A stretch of 64,000 bases of DNA from Bryobacteraceae bacterium (lineage in GTDB: Bacteria > Acidobacteriota > Terriglobia > Bryobacterales > Bryobacteraceae), in NCBI GenBank assembly GCA_030041495.1, contig JASHNT010000024.1, forward strand, positions 1 to 64,000, in the 5' to 3' direction. A program made the translations under genes and the position numbers. Position 1 is the first letter of the stretch; each line of letters begins with the position of its first letter. Under the pieces are notes generated by a model, which searched no databases, was not told the origin of the DNA, and was given only the letters and a program-made list of their open reading frames with translations. Below are positions 8,774 through 19,107 of this stretch, piece after piece.

Positions 8774-10504
8774 TTATTTCCCCAACATAGCTTCGATCGC
8801 GAAAACCAGCACCACCAAAGCCTCGCCGGCGATGAAGCCGGAGGCCAGCGGCAGGCAGAATTTCTCTTCGGATTTCGAGCTCGTCTTGGCCCACAGCCAC
8901 TGGCACAAGCCGCCGGCGACCATCGGCATCACCGAAACTCCCGGTACAAGCATGCCGATGCCGACTGCGGTCGGCGAGGGCAGAAAGTGGCTGTATTTGG
9001 GCTCGAGCAGGGTGATGACCACACCCAGGGCGATCGCGATCAGCATTGCCGCGAAGCAGCCCTGGGGAAGTTGCTTGAAGCCTTGATTCAAGACCTCGGC
9101 GAAGCCAGCCCATTTCACGCTGATGGGTGAGGTCAATCCGCTGTCGCCGATGCCGTACTTGGCCTTCAGCGCCGGATACACCAGAGCCACCGCGAGCGAG
9201 CCCACCGGTATCGTGATCAGTTGCACGATGGTCAGGCTGCGATTATTCGAGCCCACGATCTTGCCCGACTTGTAAGTCTGCATCAGCGTCTCGCCGTTCA
9301 CGGCAACAGTTCCGGACATGCCGGAACCGATCATGTTGACTGACATGCTGCCGGGCGAGATTACGGCGAACACGGCCTGCATCAGGTTCGCCAACGCGCT
9401 CACCGGAGCCCAGTTGGTCTCGCCCAGCACGCGCGTTCCCACCAACATCAAGAAGAACGAAAGCACCAAGCTGACCAGCGTAAGCCACACCGGGAAATCG
9501 AGCGAATACACCTGCAAGACGCACAGCATCAGGGAGAGCGTAGCGACTCCGGCAACGACGTATTTGATCGGAAGATCGGTGGAGCTTACGTTTTTGGTTG
9601 AAAAGCTCGCGAAGGTTTTCGAAACCAGTTTCCACTTGAGCGCCAGAGCGGTAATGCCTCCGGCGACCATGAATCCGGTGGCGGGCCACATCACCCAGCG
9701 AAGCACAGAGGCGAACTCCGGAGCGGGCACGATGCCGTGCGCCGCGAGCATCCGCGGAGCGATTACCCACGACGCGATCATCCCGAGTCCCATGGAAATC
9801 GCGATGCGCGGGCCCACCAGCATGCCGGAGCCGAATGAGAGGAGGCTTGCTTCGGTGCCCATGCGCAAGCTCATCCCACTCGAACCGAAATACCAGCTAT
9901 CGGCGAACAATTTCAGCTTATCGCGCAGGACCGCGAGCAAGCCGGAGAGAAACATGCCCAGGCCGAGAGCGGCGACGCGCGGCGCGGCCTCGCGGCGCCC
10001 TTGATCCAGCACCAGCAGGACTTCGCCGGCTGCCATGCCGTCGGCAAAGGTGAGGTTTTCCTCGTCGATGTAGTAGCGCCGCAGAGGCACGGCCATCAGC
10101 ACGCCGGTCAGGCCTGCGATGGTTAGCCACCAGAAGGTCTGCCAGACCGAAAGGTGCACGGAAAATCCCAGCCCCGGTTTTGCGTTCAGCATGTCCAGAG
10201 CTGCCAGCACCACGCACATGAATCCGGATTGTCCTGCTGCGGTGCCGCCGGCCTGCACGATATTGTTCTCCACCGCGCTGCCGCGAGCGCCGGTGAGAAA
10301 GCCGATGGCCGAGATCATGATGTAGCCGAAGAACGCGCTGACCACGGAAATGTTCGGGCCGTAGCCGATCTTGAGCACTACGTACGGATACGATGCTCCG
10401 ATCAGCGCCGCGACGATGACGGAAATGGCAATCGCACGAAGGGTCAGGTCCCGATGCGCGCCCGAGGTTTGCGGACCGGCGGCGGGTGCGTGGATCGTGC
10501 TCAT
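8774..10504 (-). CDS. OPT-family oligopeptide/metal-chelate transporter
   Basis: 576 residues with about 14 hydrophobic segments. The N-terminal block DLTLRAIAISVIVAALIGAS and the loop YYIDEENLTFADGMAAGEVL resemble the bacterial branch of the OPT/YSL family, and ALGVVITLLEPKYSHFLPSP lies near the C-terminus. Members import small peptides or metal-chelate complexes with protons across the inner membrane; the substrate cannot be read from sequence. The ubiE gene ends 12 bp upstream of its start on the same strand, so read-through is likely. Confidence 0.88.
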   Translation of the reverse strand: MSTIHAPAAGPQTSGAHRDLTLRAIAISVIVAALIGASYPYVVLKIGYGPNISVVSAFFGYIMISAIGFLTGARGSAVENNIVQAGGTAAGQSGFMCVVLAALDMLNAKPGLGFSVHLSVWQTFWWLTIAGLTGVLMAVPLRRYYIDEENLTFADGMAAGEVLLVLDQGRREAAPRVAALGLGMFLSGLLAVLRDKLKLFADSWYFGSSGMSLRMGTEASLLSFGSGMLVGPRIAISMGLGMIASWVIAPRMLAAHGIVPAPEFASVLRWVMWPATGFMVAGGITALALKWKLVSKTFASFSTKNVSSTDLPIKYVVAGVATLSLMLCVLQVYSLDFPVWLTLVSLVLSFFLMLVGTRVLGETNWAPVSALANLMQAVFAVISPGSMSVNMIGSGMSGTVAVNGETLMQTYKSGKIVGSNNRSLTIVQLITIPVGSLAVALVYPALKAKYGIGDSGLTSPISVKWAGFAEVLNQGFKQLPQGCFAAMLIAIALGVVITLLEPKYSHFLPSPTAVGIGMLVPGVSVMPMVAGGLCQWLWAKTSSKSEEKFCLPLASGFIAGEALVVLVFAIEAMLGK

Positions 10505-10515
10505 GGCTTTCTCGA

Positions 10516-11256
10516 CTACTTCCAGCCTAGATGCAACGCGACAGCTCCGCCGGTCATTCTCTCGAATTCGACCCGGCTGAATCCTGCGTGGCGCATCGCT
10601 GAGGCCAGGTCTTCCGCGCCGGGGAATTTGCGGATAGATTCCGGCAGATAGGAATAATCTTCGCGCGAGCCGGAGACCATGCCGCCCACCCAGGGCAGCA
10701 CGCGCGTCGAAAACACGCCGTAAAGCGCGCCGAAGGCACGATTGGTAGGCTGCGAGAATTCGAGAATCGCCGCGCCGCCGCCGGGTTTGAGCACACGCAG
10801 AATCTCGCGCAATCCTTCCTGGTAATTCGCGAGGTTGCGAAAGCCGAACGCGCAGGTGATCAGGTCGAGCGAATTGTCGCGCAGCGGCAGAACCAACGCG
10901 TCGGCTTCAAACAGCGGATTCGCGAAGCGCCCCGCGCGCGCTTTCCGCGCGGCTTCCGCCAACATGGGATGGCAAAAATCGCTGCCGAAGATGCTGGCCT
11001 CTCCTCGGCGGCGCTGCATCTCCAGCAGCACGTCGCCGGTTCCGCAGCACAAGTCCAGCACGGCCGCGCCGGGCCGGGCCAAAACCGGAGCAATTCGTTC
11101 CACCGCGCGAGATCTCCAGCGCTTGTCGAGGTTGAAGGACAGCACATGATTGAGGAGATCGTAACGGGCGGCGACACGTCCGAACATGGCGCGGACCCAG
11201 CGGGAAGCTGCTTGCTCCCCTGTGACGCCTCGCGGTGTGGTGCCGGTCTGAATCAT
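10516..11256 (-). CDS. ubiE: Demethylmenaquinone methyltransferase (UbiE/MenG)
   Basis: 246 residues. The N-terminus has FGRVAARYDLLNHVLSF and the S-adenosylmethionine motif I is VLDLCCGTGDV. UbiE signatures ITCAFGFRNL, REILRVLKPGG and the late GSREDYSYLPESI are also present. It methylates demethylmenaquinone, the last step of menaquinone synthesis; whether it also serves ubiquinone cannot be judged here. Its start overlaps the aroB stop by 4 bp, linking quinone production to the chorismate pathway. Confidence 0.95.
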   Translation of the reverse strand: MIQTGTTPRGVTGEQAASRWVRAMFGRVAARYDLLNHVLSFNLDKRWRSRAVERIAPVLARPGAAVLDLCCGTGDVLLEMQRRRGEASIFGSDFCHPMLAEAARKARAGRFANPLFEADALVLPLRDNSLDLITCAFGFRNLANYQEGLREILRVLKPGGGAAILEFSQPTNRAFGALYGVFSTRVLPWVGGMVSGSREDYSYLPESIRKFPGAEDLASAMRHAGFSRVEFERMTGGAVALHLGWK

Positions 11257-12317
11257 CCCAAGGACGCCTCGATGGACTCGCGCACCAGCGTTTCGTCGAT
11301 CCCGGAGAAGATGCGGACCTCACCGATTTTCATCGGCAGAACGAAATGAACTCTGCCGCCGACAGTCTTTTTGTCGCTTTTGAGACGCGCCGTCAGATTC
11401 GCCGCGGAGACGCCGTCGAGCTTGGGAATCGGGCCATACCTGGCGATCGTGGTCTGGATGCGCGTCGCGTCGTCGGCGGTCAGATGGCCGAGGCGTTCAG
11501 CCAGGACGGTCGCCGCGCGCATGCCCCAGGCGACTGCTTCGCCGTGCAGCAGGCACTCGTATTTGGTCTCGGCTTCGAGAGCATGGCCGAAGGTATGGCC
11601 GAAATTCAGGATGCGTCGGAGGTCTCCTTCGCGCTCATCCGCGGTCACTACTTCTGCTTTGATGCGCACGGCATCGGCGATTACGCGATCCACAACAGCA
11701 GGTTCCTGCCGCAGCACGGCTTCCCAGCATCGCTCCAGCACGTCGAATAAGGCCGCGTCGCGAATCACACCACTCTTGATGATTTCGTACAATCCGGCGC
11801 GATACTCGCGCTCCGGCAGAGTGCGCAGCACTTCCGGATCGATCCATACCGCCAGAGGCTGGTGGAAGCTGCCGATGAGGTTCTTGCCCGCGACCAGATT
11901 GACTCCGGTCTTCCCTCCGACCGCGGCGTCGACTTGGGCGAGCAACGTGGTCGGAACCTGGACCACCGGTATGCCGCGCATGAAGATGGCGGCGAGGAAT
12001 CCGGCCAAGTCTCCAACGATCCCTCCGCCAAAAGCGACGATCAGGCTAGACCGGTCGCCGCCGGACGCGACCATTTGCTCGGCCAGGGCTTCCACTTCCG
12101 CGAGACGCTTACGAGGCTCGCCCCCGGGGAAGAACAGGACCTGGGACGGTATGGCGTCGAGCAGGCGCTGGAGCGCCGACCCGTGCAGATCCCAGACATC
12201 CCGCGTGGTGACAACAAAGAGCTTCCCAGGCTTTCCGACGGTGAATTTTCGGAGACAGCCCCGCTCCACGACCGCTTCATAGCTTCGTTGTGGAGTTGTA
12301 ACGCGGAAAGAGGGCAT
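11253..12317 (-). CDS. aroB: 3-dehydroquinate synthase
   Basis: 354 residues from the ATG that follows AAGGGA; a longer in-frame extension upstream has no family similarity. The NAD-binding stretch FGGGIVGDLAGFLA and the family blocks GRDKTGVN-like GGKTGVNLVAGKN, GSFHQP and FGHTFGHALE (zinc and active-site histidines) are all present. It converts DAHP to 3-dehydroquinate in the shikimate pathway in the cytosol. The 4-bp overlap with ubiE indicates one transcript feeding aromatic and menaquinone synthesis. Divergent from the LssY_C gene across 137 bp. Confidence 0.96.
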   Translation of the reverse strand: MPSFRVTTPQRSYEAVVERGCLRKFTVGKPGKLFVVTTRDVWDLHGSALQRLLDAIPSQVLFFPGGEPRKRLAEVEALAEQMVASGGDRSSLIVAFGGGIVGDLAGFLAAIFMRGIPVVQVPTTLLAQVDAAVGGKTGVNLVAGKNLIGSFHQPLAVWIDPEVLRTLPEREYRAGLYEIIKSGVIRDAALFDVLERCWEAVLRQEPAVVDRVIADAVRIKAEVVTADEREGDLRRILNFGHTFGHALEAETKYECLLHGEAVAWGMRAATVLAERLGHLTADDATRIQTTIARYGPIPKLDGVSAANLTARLKSDKKTVGGRVHFVLPMKIGEVRIFSGIDETLVRESIEASLG

Positions 12318-12454
12318 ACGTTCCCTTGTACCACGCCCGGCGCGGCAAAATTTCTCGAAAATTGTGAATCCGGCGCTCAAACGGCAGCATCTGAGTAGAG
12401 ATTCATAAACATCGCTGGAATTTGATGGCATGCATGCAGTAAGATGAATGCTTC

Positions 12455-13948
12455 GTGCCGATTTTTGTGTCCGTGCTGATGGTCGTGCAGGCGCTCACCT
12501 ACCGTGAGGCGCCCGCGGACTCCGTGCTCCACGTGCGCCTGACTAATGCGGTCGGGAGTTTCGCCAGCCGGCCGGGCTCTGCGGTGGACGGCGTGCTGAT
12601 CGCACCGGTGAAAATCGACGGCGAAACCGTACTGCCGGTGGGAACTATGGTGCATGGGCACGTCAAGTCGGTGCGCCGCATCGGTCTTGGCATCCTGCAC
12701 GAAACCGCGTCTCTGGATCTAACGTTCGATTCGGTCTCGTTGCCGGGCGGAGCATCGCTGCCGGTGTCGACCAAGGTTGCCTCCGTGGATAACGGCCGCG
12801 AGGAAGTCATGCCCTCGGGCGAGATTCGCGAAGGCCGCAGCACGGCGAGTTGGGGAAACCACGCTGCTCACCTGCTGCGCGATGCGATGTTACTGGATGT
12901 TCACGCGCAGATCGCCGCCTGGGCGGTGAAGTCAGTCGTGATGCAGGTTCCTGAGCCGGAGATTTATCTACCCACGGGGGCGGAGCTGACCCTGGTGTTG
13001 TCCACGCCGGTACGGACTTTATTCGTGTCGAATGCCGACGACGATTCGCGCGGATTCACGGAAGATGAGCGGGTAAGCCTCGAGCCGGTAGTCGCCGAAG
13101 TCCCCGAGCGGGCTTTTACGCCTCGCACCAAGAAAGCGGATTCGGGCCGGCCCGCCGACCTGGTGAATGTACTGTTGATCGGCTCGCGCGAGCAGATTTC
13201 GGCCGCGTTCACCGCCGCTGGATGGACGCTGGCCCAGCCGTCCTCGCGGCGATCGGATTTGGAGAGCGCTTTCGCGGCGACATTCGATCGCGCGGATCGC
13301 AACGCGCCCATGTCCAGCCTGCGGATCAACAACGCCGCTCCGGACATGGCTTGGGAGAAGGGCTTCAACGACGTCTCCAAGCGGCACCACATCCGCTTGT
13401 GGAAGATGGCGGAGACCTGGGATGGCCAGGAGCTGTGGGCTGCCGCCGCCACACGCGATGTGGAAATCGGGTTCCTGCGACCCGGCCACGTGGTCACGCA
13501 CCGCGTGGAGGAGCAGGTGGATCATGAACGCGACAAGATCGCCTGGGACCTGGCCTACGCTTCCTGCGCCGATGCGATGGACTGGTGGGACCGGCCGGCG
13601 GTCCCGCACTTCACCCGCAACGCCACCGGCGACCGCATGCTGACGGACGGGGAACTGGTGGTGGTGAAGGTCAACGATTGCCTCCATCCCCGGGGCGTGG
13701 CCAGCGGCCACGATACGCTGCCGATGCATGGAGGCCGCTTTCAACGGATCCTGCGGCGTGAAATCCTGAGCACGCGTAGCGACCTGATTCGCGACAACAT
13801 TTACTGGAGGGCGTATGAAGGTGTGCGGATTCTGGTGGCGTCCATCCAAAGCCACCGCCGGACTCCTGAGCCGGACGCCGCGCCCAAGCGCACCCTCGCC
13901 ACCCGCCTACAGCCGGGCGGGCTGACCAGCTTCGTATCCTTCCGATAG
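12455..13948 (+). CDS. LssY C-terminal domain protein
   Basis: 497 residues from a GTG start; no in-frame ATG lies upstream. The N-terminal 180 residues are beta-rich with segments such as VLHVRLTNAVGSFASRPGSA, resembling a secreted or periplasmic domain. The second half, from about residue 230 (LVNVLLIGSREQISAAFTAAG) through KRHHIRLWKM and WAAAATRDVEIGF, matches the LssY C-terminal domain, which also occurs on bacterial PAP2-like membrane proteins. The function of this domain is unknown. The only N-terminal hydrophobic stretch is short (IFVSVLMVV), so export is uncertain. Confidence 0.72.
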   Translation: MPIFVSVLMVVQALTYREAPADSVLHVRLTNAVGSFASRPGSAVDGVLIAPVKIDGETVLPVGTMVHGHVKSVRRIGLGILHETASLDLTFDSVSLPGGASLPVSTKVASVDNGREEVMPSGEIREGRSTASWGNHAAHLLRDAMLLDVHAQIAAWAVKSVVMQVPEPEIYLPTGAELTLVLSTPVRTLFVSNADDDSRGFTEDERVSLEPVVAEVPERAFTPRTKKADSGRPADLVNVLLIGSREQISAAFTAAGWTLAQPSSRRSDLESAFAATFDRADRNAPMSSLRINNAAPDMAWEKGFNDVSKRHHIRLWKMAETWDGQELWAAAATRDVEIGFLRPGHVVTHRVEEQVDHERDKIAWDLAYASCADAMDWWDRPAVPHFTRNATGDRMLTDGELVVVKVNDCLHPRGVASGHDTLPMHGGRFQRILRREILSTRSDLIRDNIYWRAYEGVRILVASIQSHRRTPEPDAAPKRTLATRLQPGGLTSFVSFR

Positions 13949-13986
13949 CTAGCACCTTTCAGCAAACAGTTTTTAGCTGACCGCTC

Positions 13987-14859
13987 TCACGCTCCGTATT
14001 TCTTGAACCAGGCCAGCATTTTCTTCCAGGCATCTTGCGCGTCAGCCTGGTTATAGCTGGGGCGATAGTCTGCGTTGAAGCCATGCTGCGCGTCCGGGTA
14101 GACGATAATCTCCGACGGATTCCCCACCACTTCCAGGGCAACGCGCATCTTGTCAACCGACTCCTGCGGGATGCCGGTATCTTTCCCTCCGAAGAAGGCG
14201 ATGATGGGAGTGTTGAAAGCTCCCGCGTAGTCGATCGGATTCTTGGGCGTCAGGTCGTTTTTGTCGCCCTCCAGCCGGCCATACCAGGCCGCTCCGGTCC
14301 TGAGCTTGGGGTTGTGAGCCGCGTATAGCCACACGATTCGCCCGCCCCAGCAGAAGCCGACGATGGCGATTCGGGAAATGTCGCCGTGGGCGGCCTTGGC
14401 GGCCCAGTTCGCCGACGCGTCCAAGTCGCTCATGACCTGCGCATCGGGCACTTTGGAAACCACCTTGGTGAGAATTTCGTTGACGTCGGTCATCTTGGAA
14501 ACGTCGCCCTCGCGCGAGAACAGCTCCGGCGCCACGGCGCAGTAGCCGGCGTGGGCCAGCCGCCGGCAGATGTCCTTGATATGCTCGTGCACGCCGAAGA
14601 TTTCCTGCACCACCAGGGCGATGGGGAATCCGTGACCCTTGGAAGGGCAAGCGCGGTAGCCGGGGATGACGCCGTCCTTCACCGGAATCCGGACTTCGCC
14701 AGCGGTGAGGTCCTTTGCGCTGGTGGTGATGGCGGTCTGCGCACAAATGGGCTGTACGGCGAGGGCAAAACCAACCGCGAGCTTCTTCACCACGAATTCG
14801 CGCCGGCTTTCAGGCTCGATGTCGGGGAGCAGGCTCTTGAGGTCGGACGAAATGGACAT
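13987..14859 (-). CDS. TAT-exported dienelactone hydrolase-family protein
   Basis: 290 residues from an ATG that places a twin-arginine signal near the N-terminus ([18 protein letters not shown], then ICAQ). The alpha/beta hydrolase core includes [20 protein letters not shown], the cysteine-nucleophile elbow GFCWGGR, and the catalytic histidine in DAQHGFNAD, the Cys-Asp-His triad of dienelactone hydrolases. Such enzymes open lactone rings or hydrolyse esters; export suggests a periplasmic substrate. It is followed upstream on the same strand by the frameshifted ABC permease gene. Confidence 0.87.
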   Translation of the reverse strand: MSISSDLKSLLPDIEPESRREFVVKKLAVGFALAVQPICAQTAITTSAKDLTAGEVRIPVKDGVIPGYRACPSKGHGFPIALVVQEIFGVHEHIKDICRRLAHAGYCAVAPELFSREGDVSKMTDVNEILTKVVSKVPDAQVMSDLDASANWAAKAAHGDISRIAIVGFCWGGRIVWLYAAHNPKLRTGAAWYGRLEGDKNDLTPKNPIDYAGAFNTPIIAFFGGKDTGIPQESVDKMRVALEVVGNPSEIIVYPDAQHGFNADYRPSYNQADAQDAWKKMLAWFKKYGA

Positions 14860-14876
14860 GGCCCAATTGTACCGCC

Positions 14877-17266
14877 TCAAACGTGGCGGACGGCTTCCAT
14901 CGGATCCACGTTGAGCCACGGTCTCGCCGATCCATACGCCACGGCCAGCGACACCGCCAGAACGCCTGCGGCTACGGGAACGAGGACGGTCCACTCCACG
15001 GTGCGGATGCCGAAGAATTGCGATTTGAACAGCGCGGTCCCGCCGACGCCGAGCAGGATGCCGATGCCGATACCCGCTCCGGCGACCACGCCGGTCTGGC
15101 GCAGGATCATTTGCAGCAATTGCCCGGGGCGAGCACCCAGGGCCACGCGAATACCGAGCTCTTTTCTGCGTTCGCTCACCGAATAAGAGATCGCGGCGGC
15201 CAGACCGACGACCGCCAGCCCCAGTCCGAGCCCGCTCAGCGCGGCGACAATCGCGGCCGTGATGCGCTCGACCAGTAGCGTCAGGTTCATCAGGTCATCG
15301 AAAGTTGCGGGCTGAATCGGCGCCTTGAATCCGACGCCGTGCATGGCCCGCGCCAGAGGCTGAGCCAGAAGCGCCGGGTCGCCGCGTGTACGCAAGATTA
15401 CGTTCACCGAGTTCTGATAGTGCTGATCGAGCGCGTAGTAGAAGAACGGCTTAGGTTCCTCGTCCAGATTGTCGTCGTATTTTCCATCGGCGACCACGCC
15501 AACGATGGTCGCCGTGATAGGCGGCTGATCGAGGCGCAAGCTTTGACCCACGGGTCGCGGCCGGGGAAAAACATCTCCGCCATTTTGCGATTGATGACCA
15601 TGACCTCCGGGCTCTTCTCGCGGTCCCTTGAATCGAAGACCCGCCCACTTAACAGATGCAATCCAAGCGTGGAGAAGTAATCGTTATCCACTACCACGTG
15701 GCCCACTTGAATGTTCTTGTCGCTATTCGGAATCCCGACGGGAACAGGTAGACTGTCGATCAGAGGCAGGCCGGAGGCCAGCGTCACGGCTTCCACACCA
15801 GGCAGGGCTGCGGCCGAACGGCGAGCTTCGGCGTAAAGTTCCTTGCCACGAGCCTGGGTGAAACCTTCGTTCTTCACATAAAGCGCTTCGGCGAGCAGAT
15901 TGCGCGCAGTGAATCCGATGTCGACGTGACGCAGGTTGTAGATATTTCTCTCGCATAGTCCCATGCCCACCAGCACCAGAGTGCAGATGGCTACCTGCAC
16001 GATGACCAGCGCATTACGGCGGGCGTTTTTGCGGGTTCCTCCCACCACCACTTCGCCCGCAAGCATCTGCGACAGATGCGGCGACGAAGCGTAGAGAGCT
16101 GGGACTAGCCCAGTCGCCAGGATCGCGATCAGCACCAAAGCCACAGTTCCCGCGGCCACGCGCCAATCCAGATGCAGATTGAGACCGAACCCAAAAGCTC
16201 CCCACAGAGGAAGGTTGATGGTGTAGTTGGAAAAGCGCGCGATGACGGCGGAAGCGATCCCGTATCCGAGCGCGCCTCCGGCTGCGCATAGAAGCGCGCT
16301 CTCCATCAGGAATTCGCGGATCAGCCGGCCGCGTTGCGCACCCAGGGCCATCTTGATGGCAGCCTCGCGCCTCCGGCCTACGGCGACCGCCAGCAGTAGG
16401 TTCGCAACGTTGGCGCAGGCGATCAGCAGCACCAGCACCACCAATCCCACAAGGATCGCCGCGGCCAACTCGGCCGTAGGAAGGGCATCGGGAGGTAAGA
16501 GAGTGGCGCGCGTGACCTGGGCGGCTCGGTCCTTGTCTTCCTTCGGATATGCCGAGGCGAGCTGGCCGGAGAGAGCGCGCATCTCGGCCTGCGCCTGCTG
16601 GCGCGTCACACCCGGCTTCAGCCGGCCGAGCAGGATCAAGTGATGCTCCTCACGCTTGGGGGATCGTTCATCGGGCGAGAGAGACAATATCAGGTCGCCG
16701 TTCAGGCCGAAGAGCGAACCGGTGAACTCTTTCCGCGCGACCCCCACGATGGTGTGCCCGGCGATGGTCTGGCCCACAACGTTCGGATGGGAGCCAAGCC
16801 GGCGCCAGCACGGGTAGGTCATCACGGCAAGCGGAGGATCGGCGCGGTCGTCACCGTCGACGAACAGCCTCCCCAGGAACGGCTTCACGCCAAGCACGGA
16901 GAAATAGTTGTCGGAGAGGGGACGGGAGATGACGCGAATCTGGTTTGATCCGTCGTCACTCGCCTGAAAATTCACACTGACGGAATTCGGCGCGGCCGCC
17001 AGATCCGCAAAGACGTGATTGTTGGCGCGGAAATATTCGTAATCGGGGTACGAAATCTCCGAGTTGTCGCTGCCGGGCGTCCGCTCGGAAATCGTCACGA
17101 GGCGGTCCGGATCGGAACCCGAAGGCGGAAGCAACAGGGCTGTGCTCGAAGCGCTGAGGCTGATCACTCCCAGGGCCATGGCGACGCCCAGGGACAGCAC
17201 GGCGACGATTGTAACCTTCCAGTTATCGCGCAGAGTGCGCAAAGATCGGATGGGCGCGGCGGTCAT
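14877..17266 (-). pseudogene. MacB-like ABC transporter permease broken by a frameshift
   Basis: Two minus-strand frames together make one FtsX/MacB-type permease of about 795 residues. The first (17266 to about 15552) holds the first MacB core and FtsX domain, ending at MAEMFFPGRDP. The second (from about 15551 to 14877) continues in another frame with VGQSLRLDQPPITATIVGVV and the last four-TM FtsX block ending DPMEAVRHV. One base is missing near 15552 (after GACCC on the minus strand). This family is very common in Acidobacteriota and normally pairs with an ATPase, absent here. Either a recent mutation or a sequence error; the frame and codon use on both sides look intact. Confidence 0.88.
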
Positions 17267-17383
17267 AACGGGACTATTCTGTCACTCCGTGCACGCAGCG
17301 TGGGAACGGCACAGCGGCACCCGGCGAAAACTTTTGGTATAGTGCTGTGTGGTGTTCTTCCCGCTTTTTCAAGGAGATTTGAC

Positions 17384-18289
17384 GTGAGAAATCGTCTACC
17401 CAGTTTCATTTTCATCTCGACCGTCGCCGGTGCAGCTTTCGCTGTGGCGATTTCCATGTGGGCGCAAACGCCGGAGCAGGCGGCTGTCGCGCCGGCCGGC
17501 GGCAGCCAGAATCCGGATACCGCTAAGGCCCGGGGCCGCGGCCGCGCGCCGCTGCCTCCGCCCGGACCGACGCCGCGGACGGCGGATGGCAAGCCCGACC
17601 TGGTGAGCACCTGGAGCAGTCCCGGTCCGGTCGGCGACATCGAGCAAGGCATGCCGACCGTTCCCTGCGATACGCCTGGAGCCGTGGAGCAACCCGCTGG
17701 GCGGGGACGCGGCCGGGGCGGCGCAAAGGCTGCGCCGGTGTGCCGCGAAGCTGTTCCGTTGTCGGAGCAGGGCATGAAGGTTTGGAAGTCCCAGCTTTCC
17801 AAGAACGATCCGGAAGCCAACTGCCTGCCCACGGGCGTGCCGCGCATGGCTCCCTATCCGTGGCGAATCGAAGTGGATCCAACCCACATATTCTTTCTAT
17901 TCGAGGGCAATATCCACAGCTACCGCGAGATCTTCATGGACGGCCGCAAGCATCCGGACGATCCCGATCCCACCTGGTACGGCAACTCCATCGGCCGCTG
18001 GGATGGCGACACGTTGGTGGTGGATACCATCGGCTACAACGACAAGTTCTGGTTCGATTTCGCCGGCCATCCGCACAGCGAGAAGCTGCACACGGTGGAG
18101 CGCTACACGCGCACCGATTCACGGAACCTGGTGATCGAGACCACCGTCGACGATCCAGTGATGTACACCAAGCCCTTCACCATCAAGTTTACGGCGCAGG
18201 CGCAGCCGAACACCGACCTGACCGAGTACATCTGCCAGGAGAATCAGCAGGACGCGCAGCACCTGCAAGGCCCGGCGGGCCTGAATTAA
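17384..18289 (+). CDS. Secreted acidobacterial protein of unknown function
   Basis: 301 residues from a GTG preceded by AAGGAG with 7-bp spacing; this start yields the signal peptide MRNRLPSFIFISTVAGAAFA. Two arginine/glycine-rich linkers occur (KARGRGRAPLPP and PAGRGRGRGGAKAAP). The motif PRTADGKPDLVSTWSSPGP is a variant of the PRTADGKPDLSGVW block common in secreted acidobacterial proteins. The second half (WRIEVDPTHIFFLFEG, REIFMDGRKHP, SIGRWDGDTLVVDTIGYND) is the well-conserved core of this family. Function unknown. Divergent from the broken permease across 117 bp. Confidence 0.75.
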   Translation: MRNRLPSFIFISTVAGAAFAVAISMWAQTPEQAAVAPAGGSQNPDTAKARGRGRAPLPPPGPTPRTADGKPDLVSTWSSPGPVGDIEQGMPTVPCDTPGAVEQPAGRGRGRGGAKAAPVCREAVPLSEQGMKVWKSQLSKNDPEANCLPTGVPRMAPYPWRIEVDPTHIFFLFEGNIHSYREIFMDGRKHPDDPDPTWYGNSIGRWDGDTLVVDTIGYNDKFWFDFAGHPHSEKLHTVERYTRTDSRNLVIETTVDDPVMYTKPFTIKFTAQAQPNTDLTEYICQENQQDAQHLQGPAGLN

Positions 18290-18325
18290 CGGATCCGCCG
18301 CGGCAACCAAAGGTCGCGTAAGCGA

Positions 18326-19027
18326 CTACTCGATCTCGAGTAGCTCGACTTCGAAGATCAGTGTTGCGCCGCCGGGAATCCCGGGCGTTCCGCGATCGCC
18401 GTACGCAATTGAGGCGGGACAGGTCAGAGTGGCCTTCCCGCCTACTTTCATTTTCTGCACGCCTTCGGTCCAGCACGGGATGACGCCGTTGAGCGGGAAG
18501 GTGGCAGGCGCGTTGCGCTTGTAGGAGCTGTCGAATTCCGTGCCGTCGATCAGCGCGCCCCGATAGTTGACCTTCACTTTGTCGGTGGCTTTGGGCGATG
18601 GCCCTGTGCCCACGCGTTCGTCCTTATATACCAAGCCCGATTCGGTCTTGATCGCACCCGGTTCCGCAGCAGCCTTGGCGAGATACGCCACCGAAGCGGC
18701 CTTTTGCTTTTCAGCCGCGGCCTGGGAGCGCGCCATGTATAGGGATTGAATCTTGGGCGTCTCTTCCTCCAGGCTCACCGTCGATTTTCCGGCGATACCG
18801 TCGGCAATCCCTTTCTCCAAAAGTTCCACCTCGGGCGGTGCAAGAGTGAAGGGCGCGATCTGTCTGGCGATGGTCAGCCCCAGTGCATAGATCGTCTTCT
18901 GCTCGTCGGTCATGCCCGTCGTGGCCGCCGGAGAATCTCCCGCCGGAGGTTGCGCCGCTGCAGGCGTCTGCGCCAGCAGTGCTACCGGCGCCACAAGCGA
19001 GACGAAAAGATTGAGGAAGACACGCAT
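18326..19027 (-). CDS. FKBP-type peptidyl-prolyl cis-trans isomerase, exported
   Basis: 233 residues with signal peptide MRVFLNLFVSLVAPVALLAQ. Residues about 40-120 form the helical dimerisation domain of FkpA/Mip-type proteins (YALGLTIARQIAPF). The C-terminal FKBP domain contains VKVNYRGALIDGTEFDSSY, WTEGVQKMKVGGKATLTCP, IAYGDRG and the final GATLIFEVELLEIE. It speeds proline isomerisation during folding of periplasmic proteins. Convergent with the gene ending at 18289 and divergent from the one at 19108. Confidence 0.95.
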   Translation of the reverse strand: MRVFLNLFVSLVAPVALLAQTPAAAQPPAGDSPAATTGMTDEQKTIYALGLTIARQIAPFTLAPPEVELLEKGIADGIAGKSTVSLEEETPKIQSLYMARSQAAAEKQKAASVAYLAKAAAEPGAIKTESGLVYKDERVGTGPSPKATDKVKVNYRGALIDGTEFDSSYKRNAPATFPLNGVIPCWTEGVQKMKVGGKATLTCPASIAYGDRGTPGIPGGATLIFEVELLEIE

Positions 19028-19107
19028 GCTTCCAGGCTACCATTGACTCCTCCGGCTGACCGCTCACCCAACCGCTTTGGTAGATGGCATGCTGGAGTGA
19101 GGCAGGT

